Below are positions 23,724-33,110 of a stretch of 64,000 nucleotides of DNA, in pieces. The stretch lies in contig NZ_JAQOSO010000109.1 in the NCBI RefSeq assembly GCF_030068505.1, positions 1 to 64,000 on the forward strand. The letters run 5' to 3'. Every line of letters starts with the position of its first letter. Positions within the stretch are counted from its first letter, which is position 1. The notes under the pieces were generated by a model, which saw only the letters and a program-made list of their open reading frames with translations, was not told the origin of the DNA and did not search any database. The position numbers and the translations under genes were made by a program. The DNA is from Roseofilum capinflatum BLCC-M114. Its GTDB lineage: Bacteria > Cyanobacteriota > Cyanobacteriia > Cyanobacteriales > Desertifilaceae.

Positions 23724-24914
23724 CTACGTGAGATAATGCATCGGATCGACAGGCGTACCATTTTCCCGCACTTCAAAGTGTAAATGCGGCCCGGTAGAGA
23801 GTCCAGTTGAGCCAGTAGAGGCAACTACATCCCCTTGAGTCACATTTTGTCCTTCCTGCACATAAACCTGACTGGCATGGGCGTAGAGCGTTGTTACCCC
23901 ATTACCATGATCGAGAATCACCGTATTACCATAACCCCCATACCATCCGGCAAAGAGAACCACCCCATTTTGAGCAGCATAAATGGGACTGCCATAATCA
24001 GCAGCAAAATCCATCCCAGCATGAAATCGTTGATAGCCAAAAATGGGATGAATACGCCAACCAAAATTACTGGAAAACTCCCCATAACTGGGAGTTAGCA
24101 TTTTGCCAGGTTTGAGCTTTAAAACTTTGCGTAGAGATAAAGAAGCTGTTTGTAAGCGCTGGCGAATTAGCTCTTCTAGACCTTGGGAATCTTTTTGTAA
24201 TTGCAAATAGGCGGCTTTGAGAGCGTCTCGATCGCTATTCAAGCGTTCAATTAATTGGGTTTGCACTTGGCTTTGAGTTTTATAGTCGCTTTTTTGATTC
24301 ACCAATTGTTGGCGCATCAGCAACAGTTGATTATAGGTTTGTTCAACGTCTAGGGTCTGCTGTTGAGTTTCATCTAAAGCCGTTTTAACCGTCAGCAAGA
24401 GTTGGCGATCGGCTAAGGCCAATTGTTTTAAGCGATGACGACGACTGAGAAAGTCGGTCAGGGTTTCACTCTGAAGCAATACGGAGAAGCCAGAGTGACG
24501 CGGTTGCTTCTGGAGAAATTGGAAGCGGGCGATCGCTCCTTGAGCTAAGGCTTGATACTCTTGTTCTTGGGTTTCTAGCTCTCCTTGGAGGCGATCGAGG
24601 TTGGTGGTGGTCTCGTCAATTTGCGCTTCAATCCCCTTGAGTTGATCGTCTGTGAGCTGTAACGTACTTTTCAGACCTTTCAGGTGTTCTTGAGCTGCTT
24701 TCTCTAGGTTTTTCAACCGCTCTTGTTCCCCAGAAATCAGTTTTTGATCCTGTTCCAGTTGTTCCTGTTGTTGTTGAAGCCGATCGATGGAGGGGGAAGC
24801 CTGGGCGATCGCACTGAGGGATAACCATAGACAAACCATCATCCAACCCACAAAAAGTAACTTTAGAACCCTTTGCTTCACCCTAGCCCACTCAATCACT
24901 TGACCCCACTCCAT
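23724..24914 (-). CDS. M23 peptidase with coiled coil (EnvC/NlpD-like)
   Basis: 396 residues from ATG 24914; a TTG start adds five. A signal peptide (LLFVGWMMVCLWLSLSAIAQA) precedes about 200 residues of coiled coil rich in Gln, Glu and Leu. The C-terminal M23/LytM domain has GWRIHPIFGYQRFHAGMDFAA (first His and Asp of the zinc site), a central YGGYGNTVILDHGNG, and GPHLHFEVREN with the HxH zinc pair. All catalytic ligands are present, so it may cut peptidoglycan cross-links itself, unlike degenerate EnvC activators. It acts in the periplasm, probably in cell division or wall turnover. Confidence 0.92.
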   Translation of the reverse strand: MEWGQVIEWARVKQRVLKLLFVGWMMVCLWLSLSAIAQASPSIDRLQQQQEQLEQDQKLISGEQERLKNLEKAAQEHLKGLKSTLQLTDDQLKGIEAQIDETTTNLDRLQGELETQEQEYQALAQGAIARFQFLQKQPRHSGFSVLLQSETLTDFLSRRHRLKQLALADRQLLLTVKTALDETQQQTLDVEQTYNQLLLMRQQLVNQKSDYKTQSQVQTQLIERLNSDRDALKAAYLQLQKDSQGLEELIRQRLQTASLSLRKVLKLKPGKMLTPSYGEFSSNFGWRIHPIFGYQRFHAGMDFAADYGSPIYAAQNGVVLFAGWYGGYGNTVILDHGNGVTTLYAHASQVYVQEGQNVTQGDVVASTGSTGLSTGPHLHFEVRENGTPVDPMHYLT

Positions 24915-25040
24915 AACTGAAACACTCAATCAAAACTTATAGCGTACAATCATGCTATTGTAGTCAATAACTCAGACTCTAAAAATTTAATTGACCACAA
25001 AAAATAGTTCACACCCTCTCAATCATTTGGAGCCAGCACT

Positions 25041-25490
25041 ATGGGATTATTTGATGCCTTTCGTAAAGAAGGTGTAAAAAACAGCCAAGTTACCCTCGGC
25101 CCGGCGGAATCCTTTGCTGCCATTATGTTATTAGTGGTTGCGGCTGATGGCTATTTAGCCGATGATGAAGTCCGCCTTCTCAATACTACCCTCAGCCGTA
25201 TGAGGCTCTTTCGTAGCTATTCTGAGGATGTCATGCGCCGCATGTTTGATAGTCTTTGTGGTACGCTACGGCGTGATGGGGGCAAAGTTCTGTTTGATGC
25301 GGCGATCGCCACCTTACCCCATGATTTGTACGATACCACCTTTGCGATCGCCACTGACTTGGTTCTCGCTGATGGTCAAGTTACAGACGAAGAAGAAAAC
25401 CTCCTCGGTAGTCTCTGTCGCGCCCTAGAATTACCCGATACCCTCGTCAATCAAATCATTCAAGTCATGATGATTAAAAATAAAGGATAA
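25041..25490 (+). CDS. TerB-family protein
   Basis: 149 residues, all helical. The TerB signature is repeated: ESFAAIMLLVVAADGYLADDEVRLL and FAIATDLVLADGQVTDEEENLL, each an acidic loop after a hydrophobic helix (ADG....DE). These loops bind divalent cations in TerB-like domains. Despite the tellurite name, stand-alone copies in cyanobacteria have no proven resistance role. No other ter genes are nearby. It is cytoplasmic and appears to be a single-gene unit. Confidence 0.85.
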   Translation: MGLFDAFRKEGVKNSQVTLGPAESFAAIMLLVVAADGYLADDEVRLLNTTLSRMRLFRSYSEDVMRRMFDSLCGTLRRDGGKVLFDAAIATLPHDLYDTTFAIATDLVLADGQVTDEEENLLGSLCRALELPDTLVNQIIQVMMIKNKG

Positions 25491-26561
25491 GTCTTTCTTA
25501 TTACTGGATTCAGGCCAAAAGCCCATGTCGGAAGATCCATCACTCTAATTCAAGGGGAAACCTCCGTCAACAAAGTCATCACCATTAGCGGTTTAACTCT
25601 AGAGGAAATTAAACAGAAAATAGACCGCCAACTCACTTAAATTCCCATAGACTCGATTGACCTGTAAGGGTGGGTGTACTCAGATCTAAGCAACCCAAGA
25701 TTGCGTCCATCCACCCTAACCGTCAACTCCCCTATCAACTTCCAATCGGCAGTGAAAGGGGATCTCAAACTAATCTAACGAGCGCTACTACGAGATCTCG
25801 ACAATCCGGCAGTGCGTTTGGCAAACGTCAACAGCACATACACAGACATTAGATACATAGCAGCTAAAGCAACGATGATGAGGGGCAAACCAGTGTACAT
25901 AGGGCATCAATATTAAGTAGCGGAAAAGGAACAAGTACAAGGATTTCAAAGCTGAGGTAACCTCCAGTTAAGCCAGCGGCCAGTCTGACTCTGGAGATAG
26001 ACTTAAACCAGTCCACTTGATCGCTTTCAACTGCTTTACCAAAGACTCTTCGTACTCTGAAATATATGGGCTATATCAAGAGGAACAAATTGTCCTGGCA
26101 CACCTAAAAAATATACAAACGACAGCCCAAGTTCTGATAACTCCTCGATCGAAATAGACTCGGAAAGACACTTAACTCTACAAGAGTTTAGGGTAAGACT
26201 TAAAAGCCTTACCAAAACAGAATCCTTCCACCAACAAGACTTGATTGAGGTTAACTTGTATCAGACCTGACTTGTACGACTTTGCAGTTTTCCAGTTGGG
26301 TTCCTGAGTGATTTGAAATCCTTATTATTCAATCTAACACAAAAGTTTCAATTTGCTGAGGGAATAGTGCCAAATTTTGAAAAAAATCCCAAAATCGGTA
26401 AACTTGCCCCTTATCGGCTCCATAGAGCGTCCCTATGGTCTCTTTCGCTCGGCAACCCGTATCGGTAGAAGGGTCTCGATTCCAATTCCCTGACAAACGA
26501 CAACATGGTATTAGAATAAATATGTAAAGTTTCGTAACTAACGGCAGAGTCAGCTTAATTC
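25491..26561. other. Gene-poor region with decayed frames
   Basis: 1,071 bases with no convincing full gene. Between 25491 and 25640 an open frame without a start ends in KVITISGLTLEEIKQKIDRQ. It continues the TerB frame past its stop, and looks like a gene fragment. Around 25960-26160 another start-less frame of nearly 60 codons is seen. A 41-aa frame lies on the minus strand (25775-25900). The 3' part is presumably the promoter and leader of the prenyl synthase gene. Confidence 0.5.
25775..25900 (-). CDS. Putative 41-aa single-pass membrane protein
   Basis: The frame starts MYTGLPLIIVALAAMYLMSV and continues YVLLTFAKRTAG to an Arg/Ser-rich tail. One membrane helix with a basic C-terminus is typical of the many very short cyanobacterial membrane proteins in photosynthetic or NDH-1 complexes. 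I could not match it to a named subunit. There is no clear ribosome site, and it lies in a decayed region, so it may be chance. Confidence 0.4.
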   Translation of the reverse strand: MYTGLPLIIVALAAMYLMSVYVLLTFAKRTAGLSRSRSSAR

Positions 26562-27533
26562 ATGACCTCAACGACCTCCTTATTCCATCCAGTTGAAGCA
26601 GATGTACATCTGCTAACGGAAAACTTGAAACAGTTGGTTAGTGCGCGTCATCCGATCCTGTTTGCAGCCGCCGAGTACCTCTTTGGAGCAGGGGGGAAAC
26701 GACTGAGACCCGCAATTGTCCTATTAATCTCTAGGGCAACCACGACCAACGAAGACATCACCGATCGCCATCGGCGTTTAGCGGAAATCACCGAAATGAT
26801 CCATACCGCCAGCCTCGTCCATGATGATGTCGTCGATGAATCCGATCTGCGCCGGGGTCTTCCCACGGTTCACAGCAGCTTTGGCAACCGCATTGCCGTC
26901 TTAGCTGGAGATTTCCTCTTTGCCCAATCCTCCTGGTATCTGGCCAACTTAGATAATCTTGCCGTCGTCAAGCTTCTCTCAGAAGTGATTATGGACTTAG
27001 CAGAAGGAGAAATCCAACAAGGACTAAGACGATTCGACACCACGTTATCCCTGGAAGACTATTTAGAAAAAAGTTATTACAAAACCGCATCGCTGATCGC
27101 CAATAGTGCAAAAGCAGCCGGAGTTTTGAGCAATGTGTCTGAAGAGATGGCCCAAAATCTCTATCTGTATGGGCGCAATTTAGGATTAGCCTTTCAAATT
27201 GTGGATGATATTCTCGATTTTACCGGTTCTGACGAAGCCTTGGGGAAACCCGCAGCATCAGATTTGAAAAGTGGCAATCTCACAGCTCCCGTATTATATG
27301 CCCTAGAAGAACAGCCCGGTTTAGAAGCCCTGATTGAGCGAGAATTTAAGGAACCGGGAGATTTAGACCAAGCATTAGATTGGATTAATCACTCTGAAGG
27401 ATTACCTCGTTCTCGCGAACTGGCAGCCGAACATGCTCGCCGAGCGCGTCAAGGTTTAGTCGATCTGCCAAAAACCGAATCTTACGAAACGCTAATCAAC
27501 TTGACGGACTATGTACTGCGTCGTTTATATTAG
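26562..27533 (+). CDS. All-trans polyprenyl (solanesyl-type) diphosphate synthase
   Basis: 323 residues, isoprenyl synthase fold. The first Asp-rich motif is in SLVHDDVVDESDLRRG and the second in FQIVDDILDFTG. GAGGKRLRPAIVLL binds isopentenyl diphosphate. Small residues before the first motif (IHTAS) leave space for a long chain, consistent with solanesyl-type synthases that make the plastoquinone side chain. Cytoplasmic or membrane-associated. Usual length. It is called sds in some cyanobacteria, but the exact chain length cannot be read here. A 1-kb gene-poor region lies upstream. Confidence 0.93.
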   Translation: MTSTTSLFHPVEADVHLLTENLKQLVSARHPILFAAAEYLFGAGGKRLRPAIVLLISRATTTNEDITDRHRRLAEITEMIHTASLVHDDVVDESDLRRGLPTVHSSFGNRIAVLAGDFLFAQSSWYLANLDNLAVVKLLSEVIMDLAEGEIQQGLRRFDTTLSLEDYLEKSYYKTASLIANSAKAAGVLSNVSEEMAQNLYLYGRNLGLAFQIVDDILDFTGSDEALGKPAASDLKSGNLTAPVLYALEEQPGLEALIEREFKEPGDLDQALDWINHSEGLPRSRELAAEHARRARQGLVDLPKTESYETLINLTDYVLRRLY

Positions 27534-27590
27534 ATGTCTTTCAGAAGTGAGAGGATAGGGGGATGGGGAGATAGGGGAATGAGCGATTAC

Positions 27591-27618
27591 CCATGACCCA
27601 TAACCCATTACCCATTAC
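27591..27618. repeat. Heptamer tandem repeat (STRR-like)
   Basis: Four heptamers: CCATGAC, CCATAAC, CCATTAC, CCATTAC. They lie eight bases before the 3' end of the following minus-strand gene, in a convergent gap. Confidence 0.65.
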
Positions 27619-27625
27619 CTCCAAT

Positions 27626-28111
27626 TCAAGCCATATTGGGAGGAATATTAGACATGGGGGGAGCTGAACCCGAAGAGAGTTGAGCCAAATAAGACTGAAT
27701 TAAATTTTTCACATCTTCAGAGCGCACTTCTACAGCAGCTTGCAAATTGCCTGGAGTTTCAAAGAAAACTAAACTATCAATCGGCAAGGTCACTATTTGA
27801 AACAGAAGGGCAGTAATGGCGATCGGGACAGCCATCAAGTTAGGCTCGTCTTTAGCTGAAGGAGACTGAGCCGCATCTTTGAGGGAGGGAAAGGCATAAA
27901 TCACCTTCTTGGTGAATCCCGGTTCCTCATTATTGCTTAGGGTGGTGAACACCCACTCCTGGTTGACCGATTGCAAAATATAATATTGAGAATGTTGAAG
28001 TTGTTGGGCTAAGGCTTTCAGGGCAGGAGCGATCGCCGCTATGATCTGGGGTGTTGTACCATCTTGAGGGGCTTGATCGATTAAGGCTTGAATCTGGTCA
28101 TCTAAATCCAT
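27626..28111 (-). CDS. Conserved cyanobacterial protein of unknown function
   Basis: 161 residues, no signal peptide. The N-terminal half is helical (LDDQIQALIDQAPQDG, IIAAIAPALKALAQQLQHSQYYILQS). The second half is a beta-rich region (VNQEWVFTTLSNN, VPIAITALLFQIVTLPIDSLVFFE), then a helix (DVKNLIQSYLAQLS) and a Pro/Asn-rich tail. I recognise the layout from other cyanobacteria but no function is known. It is divergent from hetZ with a 181-base gap, so the two may share a control region. Confidence 0.7.
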   Translation of the reverse strand: MDLDDQIQALIDQAPQDGTTPQIIAAIAPALKALAQQLQHSQYYILQSVNQEWVFTTLSNNEEPGFTKKVIYAFPSLKDAAQSPSAKDEPNLMAVPIAITALLFQIVTLPIDSLVFFETPGNLQAAVEVRSEDVKNLIQSYLAQLSSGSAPPMSNIPPNMA

Positions 28112-28292
28112 AGGTTGAGCTTGGGTAGCATCGTGTCTTTAGTCTAGATTCCCAGTCTAGCCGATCGAAAGAGCAAAAAGACCAGAATTAACCAAATCTC
28201 AAACTCTTCAACCTATTCTCACAACACTTCAACCCAAGCTATGTTACCTTCATCTAAGCAAATCACTCTGGTTAGGGGGGATAAAGGAACTT

Positions 28293-29414
28293 GTGGAGCA
28301 GATTTATACAACTATCTTTGAACTCCTATGGGAGCAACTCCAAAAGTCAACCCAAGCGGGAGAGCGCAACTGTCGGCAAGTCGCCCATCGCATCGCTGGA
28401 GAAGTGACCCGCATTTGCATCGAGAGTCAACGGATTCAAGCATCCGGGGAAATAGAAGAGTGGGCGAAAAAGCTGGCTCAACTGCGCCTCAAGCAATGTT
28501 TACACTATTACCAGCAAGGTTCGGTTAAAGGTCGCCGAGATCTCCATAGCACCTTAGCGGCGATCGTCTATGGCTATATTAATCCATCTTATCGGTCAGC
28601 CAGTTATGCGGCCCGCACCACTTTAATTGAGGATTTTTTACAAGCCTTTTACCTCGAATCCTTCAATGCCTTCCGCCGAGAGACTGAACTACCCTTTAGC
28701 TATCATCCCAAAACCCGATTAGAAATTGGCGAATTTATGGCCTTTGCCGAGCGCTATGCCAAACGCCGCATTCGTCTGAGAGGCAACCGCTCGCAACAAC
28801 TGATTATTTTACGAGCGCAAACCTTTTCTCAACAACAACCTCCAGAAGATTTAGTAGACATTGAAAGTGCCTCAGAAGGGGGAAGTGCGGACTCAGAGTC
28901 TGAACGGCCCAGTCCCGGACTCTCCCAAGTCCGCAAGGCCATCAGTAATCAGGAGCCAATCCCGGAAGCCGATGAGATTACCGAAAAAGTAACCCAAATG
29001 CTTTTAGCGTATCTAGAAGAACGAGGGCAACAACAGTGTGCAGATTATTTTGTCTTCCGTTTACTCGATTTAGCCACCTCACAAATTGAATGGATTTTAG
29101 AGATTACCCCTAGGGAACGGGATTATCTGCAACAACGGTTCAAGTATCACTTAGAACGGTTTGCCCTTGGCCCCCATTGGGAATTAGTGCATGAATGGTT
29201 AGAAGCGGGCTTAGAACAAAATTTAGGCTTAATGCCCCAAGAGTGGGAAACGTTTACCAAGCAGCTCTCGGAAGAGCAGCAGCAACATTTAAATTTGAGA
29301 CAAAATAACTTTAATGATGAAGCGATCGCCGATCGACTCGAATGTACACTAACTCAAGTGCAAAAACGATGGATAAAGATCCTAGCGCAAGCTTGGGCGA
29401 TCCGCAATGCTTAA
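28293..29414 (+). CDS. hetZ: Heterocyst differentiation protein HetZ homologue
   Basis: 373 residues from GTG 28293, preceded by AAGGA. The N-terminal NCRQVAHRIAGEVTRICIESQRIQASGE, LHSTLAAIVYGYINPSYR and IILRAQTFSQQQPPEDLVDIE match HetZ as I remember it. The C-terminal half has a helix-turn-helix-like block (ITPRERDYLQQRFKYHLERFAL) and a second (DEAIADRLECTLTQVQKRW). In Anabaena, HetZ acts early in heterocyst differentiation and binds DNA. Non-heterocystous filamentous species also have it, so its presence does not prove heterocysts. patU follows after 27 bases, the conserved hetZ-patU order. Confidence 0.85.
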   Translation: MEQIYTTIFELLWEQLQKSTQAGERNCRQVAHRIAGEVTRICIESQRIQASGEIEEWAKKLAQLRLKQCLHYYQQGSVKGRRDLHSTLAAIVYGYINPSYRSASYAARTTLIEDFLQAFYLESFNAFRRETELPFSYHPKTRLEIGEFMAFAERYAKRRIRLRGNRSQQLIILRAQTFSQQQPPEDLVDIESASEGGSADSESERPSPGLSQVRKAISNQEPIPEADEITEKVTQMLLAYLEERGQQQCADYFVFRLLDLATSQIEWILEITPRERDYLQQRFKYHLERFALGPHWELVHEWLEAGLEQNLGLMPQEWETFTKQLSEEQQQHLNLRQNNFNDEAIADRLECTLTQVQKRWIKILAQAWAIRNA

Positions 29415-29441
29415 ATTAATCCGGAGAATTCACAATTTGCC

Positions 29442-30488
29442 ATGAATAGAGACCCAGAAGCCAAAATTGAAGCCCTGTTTAGTTGGCTCCTCAATCCTCC
29501 AGTGGATGACTCTTCTCCAGATTCAGAAGAAGGGATATCTAACCCCAGCCCCAATGAACATTCATCCCGATGGATGGCTCAATCCGATGAATCATCTGGG
29601 GATGGGGAGGAACTCGATCCTTTGGAGTCCGAAGATATTGATGGCATCTATCCCCCCCATTTAAGTTCCCAGGGCCAACCTTTAGAGATAGGAGAGATAC
29701 CCGCCGTGCAAGATCGTTTCCAGGCTTTATTAAAGCGACGCATTCAAGCTGAAATGCAATCCAATCTTCCCTTATTTCCTTGGGAGACCACGATTATGGA
29801 CTATGAGGATGACCCCTGTGAGGCAATTTCCTCTCCTCCTGTCCTTTCTCAACCTTGGATGCTACAGCTCAAACAATTGAATCTTCCTGTTCCAGTAGAA
29901 TTTCCTGAGTCTTTACTTGCCCAATTACTCGATCGCTGTCAACAGGTTGCCCAGTCTACCCTACAAGAGCCAGCTAAACTGGTGCAAGCGGTAGAAAATT
30001 TATTTCCCAATGACTTTCTGGCCTTGAATCAGATTACCAGTCGGTTATTGTTCGTCTATCGTGACCCCAATTCTAACCCGACTGAATCTCGTTCTCCCTT
30101 GGTGTATGAGGAAGCTCAACCCTCGCAAAAAATGCGGCTTTCTCTATTAGCGGCCCAAAAAATTCTCGAAACCCTCACCTTAGCTCCCGTGGTCAATCAA
30201 GCCCCAACTGAACGGGAATGGGAAACTGAAGTAGGATTACTGAGAGTTTGGGCAAATTATACTCAAGGTGAAAAGGGGTCGCAACTGCAAGTAGAAGCCC
30301 TGCTTCCTTGTGCCGGAAGTGTGCAGATCCAGGGTGAGGGTGGACAGGCGATCGCCAAACGCAATGCTCCAGGATATGTGAGTGTAGACTTATTTGATGT
30401 GATAGCAAATGGCCCCTATAGCTTAATTATTGAGCTAGAAAATAATCCCGAAGCACCCTTGATGTTTGCCATTCAACCCAGCCCCTAG
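29442..30488 (+). CDS. patU: PatU homologue, pattern-formation protein
   Basis: 348 residues. The N-terminal 80 residues are acidic and low in complexity. A helix follows (VQDRFQALLKRRIQAEMQSNLPLFPWETTI), then LDRCQQVAQSTLQEPAKLVQAVENLFP and a beta-rich C-terminal domain (LEVEALLP-type strands: GSQLQVEALLPCAGSVQIQ). In Anabaena 7120 this gene is split into patU5 and patU3 next to hetZ; here it is one intact frame. It affects heterocyst spacing in Anabaena, but the molecular function is unknown. The gene lies 27 bases after hetZ in one operon. Identification rests on context and remembered segments. Confidence 0.8.
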   Translation: MNRDPEAKIEALFSWLLNPPVDDSSPDSEEGISNPSPNEHSSRWMAQSDESSGDGEELDPLESEDIDGIYPPHLSSQGQPLEIGEIPAVQDRFQALLKRRIQAEMQSNLPLFPWETTIMDYEDDPCEAISSPPVLSQPWMLQLKQLNLPVPVEFPESLLAQLLDRCQQVAQSTLQEPAKLVQAVENLFPNDFLALNQITSRLLFVYRDPNSNPTESRSPLVYEEAQPSQKMRLSLLAAQKILETLTLAPVVNQAPTEREWETEVGLLRVWANYTQGEKGSQLQVEALLPCAGSVQIQGEGGQAIAKRNAPGYVSVDLFDVIANGPYSLIIELENNPEAPLMFAIQPSP

Positions 30489-30590
30489 AGCTTCTTAGCT
30501 CCAGCTCGGATACAAGAACAAAAAAATCTTGTTACACTAGCTTTTAGCTTAAAGTGAGCTTTTTTGAGCAAGCGTAACCAGAAATAGACT

Positions 30591-32933
30591 ATGGCAAACT
30601 CATCAGGGACGCGCCAGAGAGCAAACCTGCCCTTCTTATCCGATCTGTGGAAACGTTTAGAGCGTCTTCCTAAACCCGTGGCTGAAGAATCCATGTTCTT
30701 AAGAATATTGGTTCAAGCTTTAGTCAGTGTGGGAATTATGGCCACCGATGTGGCCGCCGGAACCCAAATGAGTCTGTGGGCCGTTCCTGTGGGGATGATC
30801 GGGGCCCTGTGGAGTTGGTATCGACGCAGAGATCGCAATGTAGTCACGAAATTTGCGATCGCCATTGGCATGTTAATTGCCCTATTTGTCTTCTTCGGAA
30901 ACCTGTTTACCCAGCTCAATGATACCCGCTTGGTTCTGGCTGAACTGCTGGTTCATCTCCAAGTCTTACATAGTTTCGATCTACCGCGCCGCAAAGACTT
31001 GGGCTATTCCATGATTATTGGGCTAATTTTAATTGGTGTGGCTGCCACTCTGAGCCAAACCCTAGCCTTTTCTCCCCTATTATTTGTGTTTCTGGCGATC
31101 GCCCTTCCCACCCTAGTCTTAGATTATCGCTCACGCCTCGGATTATCGCCCCTAACCTGGACTCGAAAGCGCAGATCCTCTTCAGATAACCGGCTCTCCT
31201 TAGCACCTGAACTGGCCCCCAAACAACTGGGCTTGATGCTGTTAGTAATTCTGGGATTAGGGATGGCCCTGTTTGCCGCTTTCCCTAGAGTTCCGGGCTA
31301 TCAATTCCGCAATTTCCCCGTTAGCGCTCCTCCGATGATGGAAGAAGAAGACCAAAGCTTTCAGGGACTACCGGGAACCATTACCAACCCAGAAACTGCC
31401 GAAGACGGAGAAGGTGAGGGTGCAGGGGAAGGGGGAGATGCTCCTAGGGAAGGAGCGGGTCAGATGGATGAGACCTTTTACTATGGATTTAATAGCCAAA
31501 TTAACCAGAATTTGCGAGGTGAACTGACTCCCCAGGTGATGTTGCGGGTTCGCTCTCAGGCCGAAGGGTTTTGGCGAGTTCTAGGGTTTGATCACTACAC
31601 AGGCCAAGGATGGGAAATTCGCCAAGAGGATACGGCATTGGTGGAACGTCCGGGTTGGTCGTATAAGTTCGATCTCCCTCGTAGTCACTCTCTAGCTAGA
31701 AGTCGGGAAATAGTGCAAACCTATACAGTGGTTGAACGTTTACCCAACTTAATTCCCGCCTTGTATCAAGCTGAGGATCTGTATTTTCCCACGCGGGAAG
31801 TAGGGATGGATAAACATGGAGGGTTGCGATCGCCCCTAAACCTACGGGAAGGCTTAACTTATACGGTCATTTCCGAGGTTCCCTATCGCGATCGCTCTAT
31901 CCTGCGGGAAGCTTCAACCGACTATTCTCAAGAGATTCGCGACCTGTATCTGCAAATTCCCCCAGAAATTGCCGATCGCATCCGTCAGAAAACTGAGGAA
32001 GCCTTAGCGACTTCAGAAAATCCCTTAACCGATCCCTACGAAAAATCCCTCTATCTGGCTCAATATCTGAAACAACGCTATAGTCTACAGCCACAACTCC
32101 CCTTTTTTGATGAGAGTGAAGACCTGGTAGAAGCCTTTTTATTTAAGTATCAAGGGGGCTATCCCGATCACTTTTCCACCACCTTAACGGTTATGTTAAG
32201 AGCGATCGGCATTCCTGCCCGTCTAGCCGTCGGCTTTGGGCCAGGGGAATTTAATCCCTTTACCGGACTGTATGTGGTTCGCAATACCGATGCCTTTGGC
32301 CTCACCGAAGTCTATTTTCCAGAGTATGGCTGGTTTGCCTTTGACCCCATCCCCGGCCATCCCCTGATTCCCCCCTCTATTGCTGACTATCAGAGCTTTA
32401 GTGTCCTGCGCCAGTTTTGGAACTGGGTGGCGGGTTGGTTACCCTCTCCGGTGAAAAATGCATTTACGGCGATCGGGGCGTTTATTATGACCGTTTTAGT
32501 CAGATCCCTGATTCGCCTCTGGCAACTGATTTCTAATGGTTGGACAGGATTCTTTATTGGCGCAATTTTAGCGATCGCCCTCTCCTTTGCTGTCTGGGTT
32601 TTATTCAAACAATGGCAACAATGGCGGCGACAAAGATGGCTCTCCAAACTCCATCCCATGGAGCGCATTTATCAAGAATACTTAGGCATTCTCAGAGAAG
32701 CCGGTTATCCCAAACATCCCGCCCAAACCCCCCAAGAATATGCCCACAGTTTGCGCGGCAAGTATGGCTCAGAAGCAGCGCAAGTAATTGACGAGATTCC
32801 CCAAGCCTATGTGAAATGGCGCTATGGCGGCATCGAAACTCAGTCTATTCCGGATTTGCAGCAGGGTTTGCAACAGTTAAAACAAAGGTCTCGACAAAGA
32901 AAATTACAAACCCAGGATGCAATTAAAAACTAG
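30591..32933 (+). CDS. Transglutaminase-fold membrane protein (TgpA-like), degenerate
   Basis: 780 residues. The N-terminal DUF3488 part has about six membrane helices between residues 35 and 235. A transglutaminase-like domain follows (residues 450-610), one more helix near 650-675, and a C-terminal DUF4129-like domain (YQEYLGILREAGYPKHPAQTPQEYA). In active TgpA-type domains the core reads G-Y-C-E-H-F; here it is GGYPDHF, with Pro525 at the Cys position. The His normally in 'HAW' is replaced in DAFGLTEVYFP. The last acid (FDPIPG) remains. So it is probably a structural or binding protein rather than an enzyme. It is a cyanobacterial variant of a broad family. Confidence 0.85.
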   Translation: MANSSGTRQRANLPFLSDLWKRLERLPKPVAEESMFLRILVQALVSVGIMATDVAAGTQMSLWAVPVGMIGALWSWYRRRDRNVVTKFAIAIGMLIALFVFFGNLFTQLNDTRLVLAELLVHLQVLHSFDLPRRKDLGYSMIIGLILIGVAATLSQTLAFSPLLFVFLAIALPTLVLDYRSRLGLSPLTWTRKRRSSSDNRLSLAPELAPKQLGLMLLVILGLGMALFAAFPRVPGYQFRNFPVSAPPMMEEEDQSFQGLPGTITNPETAEDGEGEGAGEGGDAPREGAGQMDETFYYGFNSQINQNLRGELTPQVMLRVRSQAEGFWRVLGFDHYTGQGWEIRQEDTALVERPGWSYKFDLPRSHSLARSREIVQTYTVVERLPNLIPALYQAEDLYFPTREVGMDKHGGLRSPLNLREGLTYTVISEVPYRDRSILREASTDYSQEIRDLYLQIPPEIADRIRQKTEEALATSENPLTDPYEKSLYLAQYLKQRYSLQPQLPFFDESEDLVEAFLFKYQGGYPDHFSTTLTVMLRAIGIPARLAVGFGPGEFNPFTGLYVVRNTDAFGLTEVYFPEYGWFAFDPIPGHPLIPPSIADYQSFSVLRQFWNWVAGWLPSPVKNAFTAIGAFIMTVLVRSLIRLWQLISNGWTGFFIGAILAIALSFAVWVLFKQWQQWRRQRWLSKLHPMERIYQEYLGILREAGYPKHPAQTPQEYAHSLRGKYGSEAAQVIDEIPQAYVKWRYGGIETQSIPDLQQGLQQLKQRSRQRKLQTQDAIKN

Positions 32934-33110
32934 CCTGACCGGTTAAAATAGAAGACGATCCTCCTCCCTTATTCTATGCATATATTTGATACCTCTTGCC
33001 TCTTGCCTAGCGCGAAGGGCTATATCATACATTACCAAATTATCTTTAAGCAATGGGGCCTCTTGAGCAGGCAGAGGCTAAAATAGTTGGCGTTAAAATA
33101 AGGCTCTAGC

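Noticed and set aside
25041-25490. Tellurite resistance operon
   Set aside because: Only one TerB-like gene is present, with no terC, terD or terZ neighbours.
26395-26500. tRNA or riboswitch in the leader of the prenyl synthase gene
   Set aside because: A GGGTCTCGATTCC stretch resembles a T-arm and GGCAACCCG resembles a riboswitch piece, but no cloverleaf, acceptor stem or known riboswitch core can be folded around them.
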